DNA from: Gemmatimonadaceae bacterium
Lineage (GTDB): Bacteria > Latescibacterota > UBA2968 > UBA8231
Assembly: GCA_026706075.1 (NCBI GenBank)
Contig: JAPOZM010000066.1
Location: forward strand, 1-64,000
Reading direction: 5' to 3'
DNA: 64,000 bases
How positions within the stretch are numbered: the stretch's first letter is position 1; each line of letters begins with the position of its first letter. The translations under genes and the position numbers were made by a program. The notes under the pieces were generated by a model. The model did not search any database and was not told where the DNA came from. It saw only the letters and a list, made by a program, of their open reading frames with translations. Below are positions 62,046 through 64,000 of the stretch, in pieces.

Positions 62046-63430
62046 TGTCGGATGGCGACGTGATGGAGAAGCTCGTCTCCCTGTGCAAGCGCAAGGGATT
62101 CGTCTTTCAGAGCTCCGAGATCTACGGCGGTCTCAACGGCTGCTGGGACTACGGTCCCCTCGGCGTCGAGCTGTTGCGCAACGTCAAGGAGGCCTGGTGG
62201 CGGTCCATGACCTACCGCGAGGACGTGGAGGGGATCGACGCGGCGATCCTGATGCACCCGCGCACCTGGGAGGCCTCGGGCCACGTGGAAGGCTTCACCG
62301 ACCCCATGGTGGAGGATCGCAAGACCAACGAGAGGTTCCGCCTCGACCATCTGCTGGAGGAGGCCGGCGTCGACTGCACGGGCCTGGGCCTGGAGGAGAT
62401 GACGGCGAAAATGGCCGAGGTCGGCCTGAAGAGCCCGAAGGGCAACGAGCTGGGCGAGGCCCGCCACTTCAACCTGATGTTCAAGACCCACGTGGGCCCG
62501 GTGGAGGACTCGGCGAGCGTCGTCTACCTGAGGCCCGAGACCGCCCAGGGCATTTTCGTCAACTTCCTCAATGTGCAGCAGGCGATGCGCCAGAAGCTGC
62601 CCTTCGGCATCGCCCAGATCGGCAAGGCCTTCCGCAACGAGATCAACACGAAGAACTTCCTCTTCCGCACCCGCGAGTTCGAGCAGATGGAGATGCAGTA
62701 CTTCGTGGCGCCGGGAGAGGAGGAGCGCTGGCTCGACTACTGGAAGGAGCAGCGCTGGACCTGGATCACCGAGGGCCTGGGCATCGCCGAGAGCCGGCTG
62801 CGCTGGCGCGAGCACGGCGGCGGCGAGCTCGCTCACTACGCCCGCGCCGCCTTCGACATCCAGTTCGAGTTCCCCTTCGGGTGGGACGAGATGGAGGGCA
62901 TCCACCACCGCGGGCAGTACGACCTCGGCCGCCACGAGGAGTACTCGGGCAAGCAGCTCAAGTATTTCGACGACCAGTCGCGGCAGAAGGTCCTGCCCGC
63001 CGTCATCGAGACCTCGGCCGGGGCCAGCCGCCAGACGATGATGGTGCTCACCAACGCCTACGCCGAGGAGGAGGTGAGGGGCGACCGGCGCACGGTGATG
63101 CGCTTCCACCCGCGCATCGCGCCCCTCAAGGCGGCCATCCTGCCCCTGGTCAAGCGCGACGGCATGCCCGAGATCGCCCGCCGCCTCGAGGCGGAGTTGC
63201 GGCCCCACCTGCGCGTGGCCTACGACGAGGGGGGCGCCATCGGCCGCCGCTACCGGCGCATGGACGAGGTGGGCACCCCCTTCTGCATCACCGTCGACTC
63301 CGACACCCTCCAGGACGGCACGGTCACTCTGCGGGAGCGCGACTCCATGGAGCAGGACCGCGTTCCCGGCTCCGATCTGCTCGCCGAGATCCGCCGCCGC
63401 ATGGACCTTTGGAGGCACCCGGAATCTTGA
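62045..63430 (+). CDS. glyS: Glycine--tRNA ligase, alpha2 type
   Basis: A 461-residue class II synthetase charging tRNA-Gly, of the single-chain dimeric kind (not the E. coli GlyQ/GlyS tetramer). Features are CKRKGFVFQSSEIYGGLNGC with WDYGPLGVELLRNVKEAWW, motif 2 at GKAFRNEINTKNFLFRTREF and EQMEMQYFVAPGEEERWLDY, the Gly-specific SAGASRQTMMVLTNAYAEEE, and the anticodon domain RFHPRIAPLKAAILPLVKRD with GTPFCITVDSDTLQDGTVTL. An internal section HLLEEAGVDCTGLGLEEMTA is part of the usual insertion. Overlaps recO by one base. Its stop overlaps the -35 of the tRNA promoter. Confidence 0.97.
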   Translation: MSDGDVMEKLVSLCKRKGFVFQSSEIYGGLNGCWDYGPLGVELLRNVKEAWWRSMTYREDVEGIDAAILMHPRTWEASGHVEGFTDPMVEDRKTNERFRLDHLLEEAGVDCTGLGLEEMTAKMAEVGLKSPKGNELGEARHFNLMFKTHVGPVEDSASVVYLRPETAQGIFVNFLNVQQAMRQKLPFGIAQIGKAFRNEINTKNFLFRTREFEQMEMQYFVAPGEEERWLDYWKEQRWTWITEGLGIAESRLRWREHGGGELAHYARAAFDIQFEFPFGWDEMEGIHHRGQYDLGRHEEYSGKQLKYFDDQSRQKVLPAVIETSAGASRQTMMVLTNAYAEEEVRGDRRTVMRFHPRIAPLKAAILPLVKRDGMPEIARRLEAELRPHLRVAYDEGGAIGRRYRRMDEVGTPFCITVDSDTLQDGTVTLRERDSMEQDRVPGSDLLAEIRRRMDLWRHPES

Positions 63431-63455
63431 TTCCGGTCCGGCGAACGGGTATATT
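63427..63455 (+). promoter_or_regulatory. Promoter of tRNA-Leu and tig
   Basis: TTGATT (63427-63432), a 17-base spacer and TATATT (63450-63455), the best-looking sigma70 promoter in the window. Transcription would start near 63462, about 67 bases before the tRNA. Confidence 0.75.
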
Positions 63456-63472
63456 CGCCCGGCTGTGGAGCG

Positions 63473-63503
63473 AAGCACCGGGCGGCGTGCGTCCCCGGTG
63501 CTT
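63473..63503 (+). terminator. Hairpin in the tRNA-Leu leader
   Basis: A ten-base stem (63473-63482 with 63494-63503), an 11-base loop, then CCTTTGTT. It could end read-through from glyS, yet it lies downstream of the tRNA promoter, so it may also attenuate tRNA/tig transcription. Confidence 0.5.
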
Positions 63504-63528
63504 CCTTTGTTGGACGGAGCACCGTTCT

Positions 63529-63612
63529 GCGAAAGTGGCGGAATTGGCATACGCGCCAGATTTAGGATCTGGTGCCCTTCGGGGCTTGGGGGTTCGAGTC
63601 CCCCCTTTCGCA
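63529..63612 (+). tRNA. tRNA-Leu (anticodon UAG)
   Basis: An 84-base class II tRNA. The acceptor stem is GCGAAAG/CTTTCGC with discriminator A. The anticodon stem CCAGA/TCTGG holds the loop TTTAGGA, giving anticodon TAG at 63563-63565. A variable arm (GTGCCCTTCGGGGCT region) and a T arm GGGGGTTCGAGTCCCCC complete it. CCA is not encoded. It decodes CUA and other CUN leucine codons. Confidence 0.97.
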
Positions 63613-63617
63613 CGGAT

Positions 63618-64000
63618 ATGACGACCTTGGAAACCACCGTAAAAGAGACCGGCCGCTGGGCGCGCGACCTCGATGTCGAGGTGCCGCCCGAGCGCATCGA
63701 CCGGGAGATGCAGAGCGCCCTGCGGGGCTACCAGAAGCGCCTGGAGATCCCCGGCTTCCGCAAAGGCAAGGTTCCCCTCCGGCTCATCCAGCAGCGCTTC
63801 GGCCCGTCGATCCGCAGCGGCGTCATCGAGGATCTGCTGCCCGAGCTCATGCGCGAGGCGGCGCAGCAGACGGGGCTGATGCCGGCGGGCACTCCGCGCA
63901 TCACCCGGCTCGACGAGAGCGAGGCCGGCGGACTGAGCTTCACCGCCAGCATCGACATCTGGCCCGAGGTCGACGTGCAGGGCCACGAGGGCCTGAAGGC
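63618..64000 (+). CDS. tig: Trigger factor, N-terminal part (runs off the window)
   Basis: Ribosome-bound chaperone and peptidyl-prolyl isomerase. The first 127 residues are visible: MTTLETTVKETGRWARDLDV, a ribosome-binding domain with the signature IPGFRKGKVPLRLIQQRFGP, and the start of the linker to the PPIase domain (SFTASIDIWPEVDV). The ATG is five bases after the tRNA-Leu 3' end, with no Shine-Dalgarno sequence possible outside the tRNA itself. It must be co-transcribed with the tRNA, and processing would leave a nearly leaderless message. Confidence 0.96.
   Translation, partial: MTTLETTVKETGRWARDLDVEVPPERIDREMQSALRGYQKRLEIPGFRKGKVPLRLIQQRFGPSIRSGVIEDLLPELMREAAQQTGLMPAGTPRITRLDESEAGGLSFTASIDIWPEVDVQGHEGLK

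Overview
The window reads as chromosomal DNA from an uncultured, high-GC, Gram-negative bacterium. Outer-membrane proteins (a TonB-dependent receptor, a TolC-type channel, two DUF5916 barrels), a tripartite RND pump and lipoprotein signals show a double membrane. A C-terminal 'NPFNP' sorting-type domain, a PhyH-type protein, an SSF transporter beside a heparinase-like lyase, and a histone-like/SWIB protein together suggest an FCB-group or neighbouring candidate phylum (Latescibacterota, Krumholzibacteriota, Gemmatimonadota and similar). That placement is inference; no rRNA or marker phylogeny was possible. GTG and TTG starts and 1-4 base gene overlaps are very common here.

Layout. 1-10 kb: a TonB receptor cut by the window edge, a CMD-fold protein, an ankyrin protein, a 2OG-Fe(II) oxygenase-like protein, rpsU with its own promoter, RNase D, a DUF234-type ATPase, an amidohydrolase, an Eis-like acetyltransferase and a double-PhyH protein. 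10-13.5 kb: oadG-oadB-oadA, a biotin-dependent Na+-pumping decarboxylase. 13.6-21 kb: the accessory part. Two DUF5916 proteins flank a small A/T-richer two-gene unit (39-residue ORF plus DUF6933) with a promoter/operator. Next to them is a scar where a HIRAN-domain gene and a SIR2 gene, both truncated, have been joined tail to tail.

21-28.5 kb: a leucine-rich-repeat protein, a heparinase-like/beta-propeller fusion, a sodium:solute symporter, a zinc alcohol dehydrogenase and two tiny membrane-type ORFs, probably a polysaccharide-use neighbourhood. 28.6-32.3 kb: an overlapping minus-strand chain of gamma-glutamyltransferase, DNA methyltransferase and CgeB-like glycosyltransferase. 32.3-40.5 kb: threonine aldolase, a DUF255/DsbD-like lipoprotein, a DUF3179 protein with sorting domain, a flavoprotein-polyferredoxin fusion and an UlaG-like hydrolase. 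40.5-50.3 kb: tetR, adaptor, two RND permeases and a TolC-like channel, each gene overlapping the next by four bases, behind a promoter with a perfect TetR-type palindrome.

50.4-57.5 kb: aroC overlapping a double-length UxaA-family gene, an Ldh-family dehydrogenase, carA, and a lysine-rich histone-like/SWIB gene with a strong terminator and a run of ten A. 57.5-64 kb: a housekeeping run proC-hisH-hisF-proB-ftsB-like-recO-glyS, then tRNA-Leu(UAG) and the start of tig only five bases after the tRNA. No CRISPR array, rRNA, complete insertion sequence or prophage was seen.
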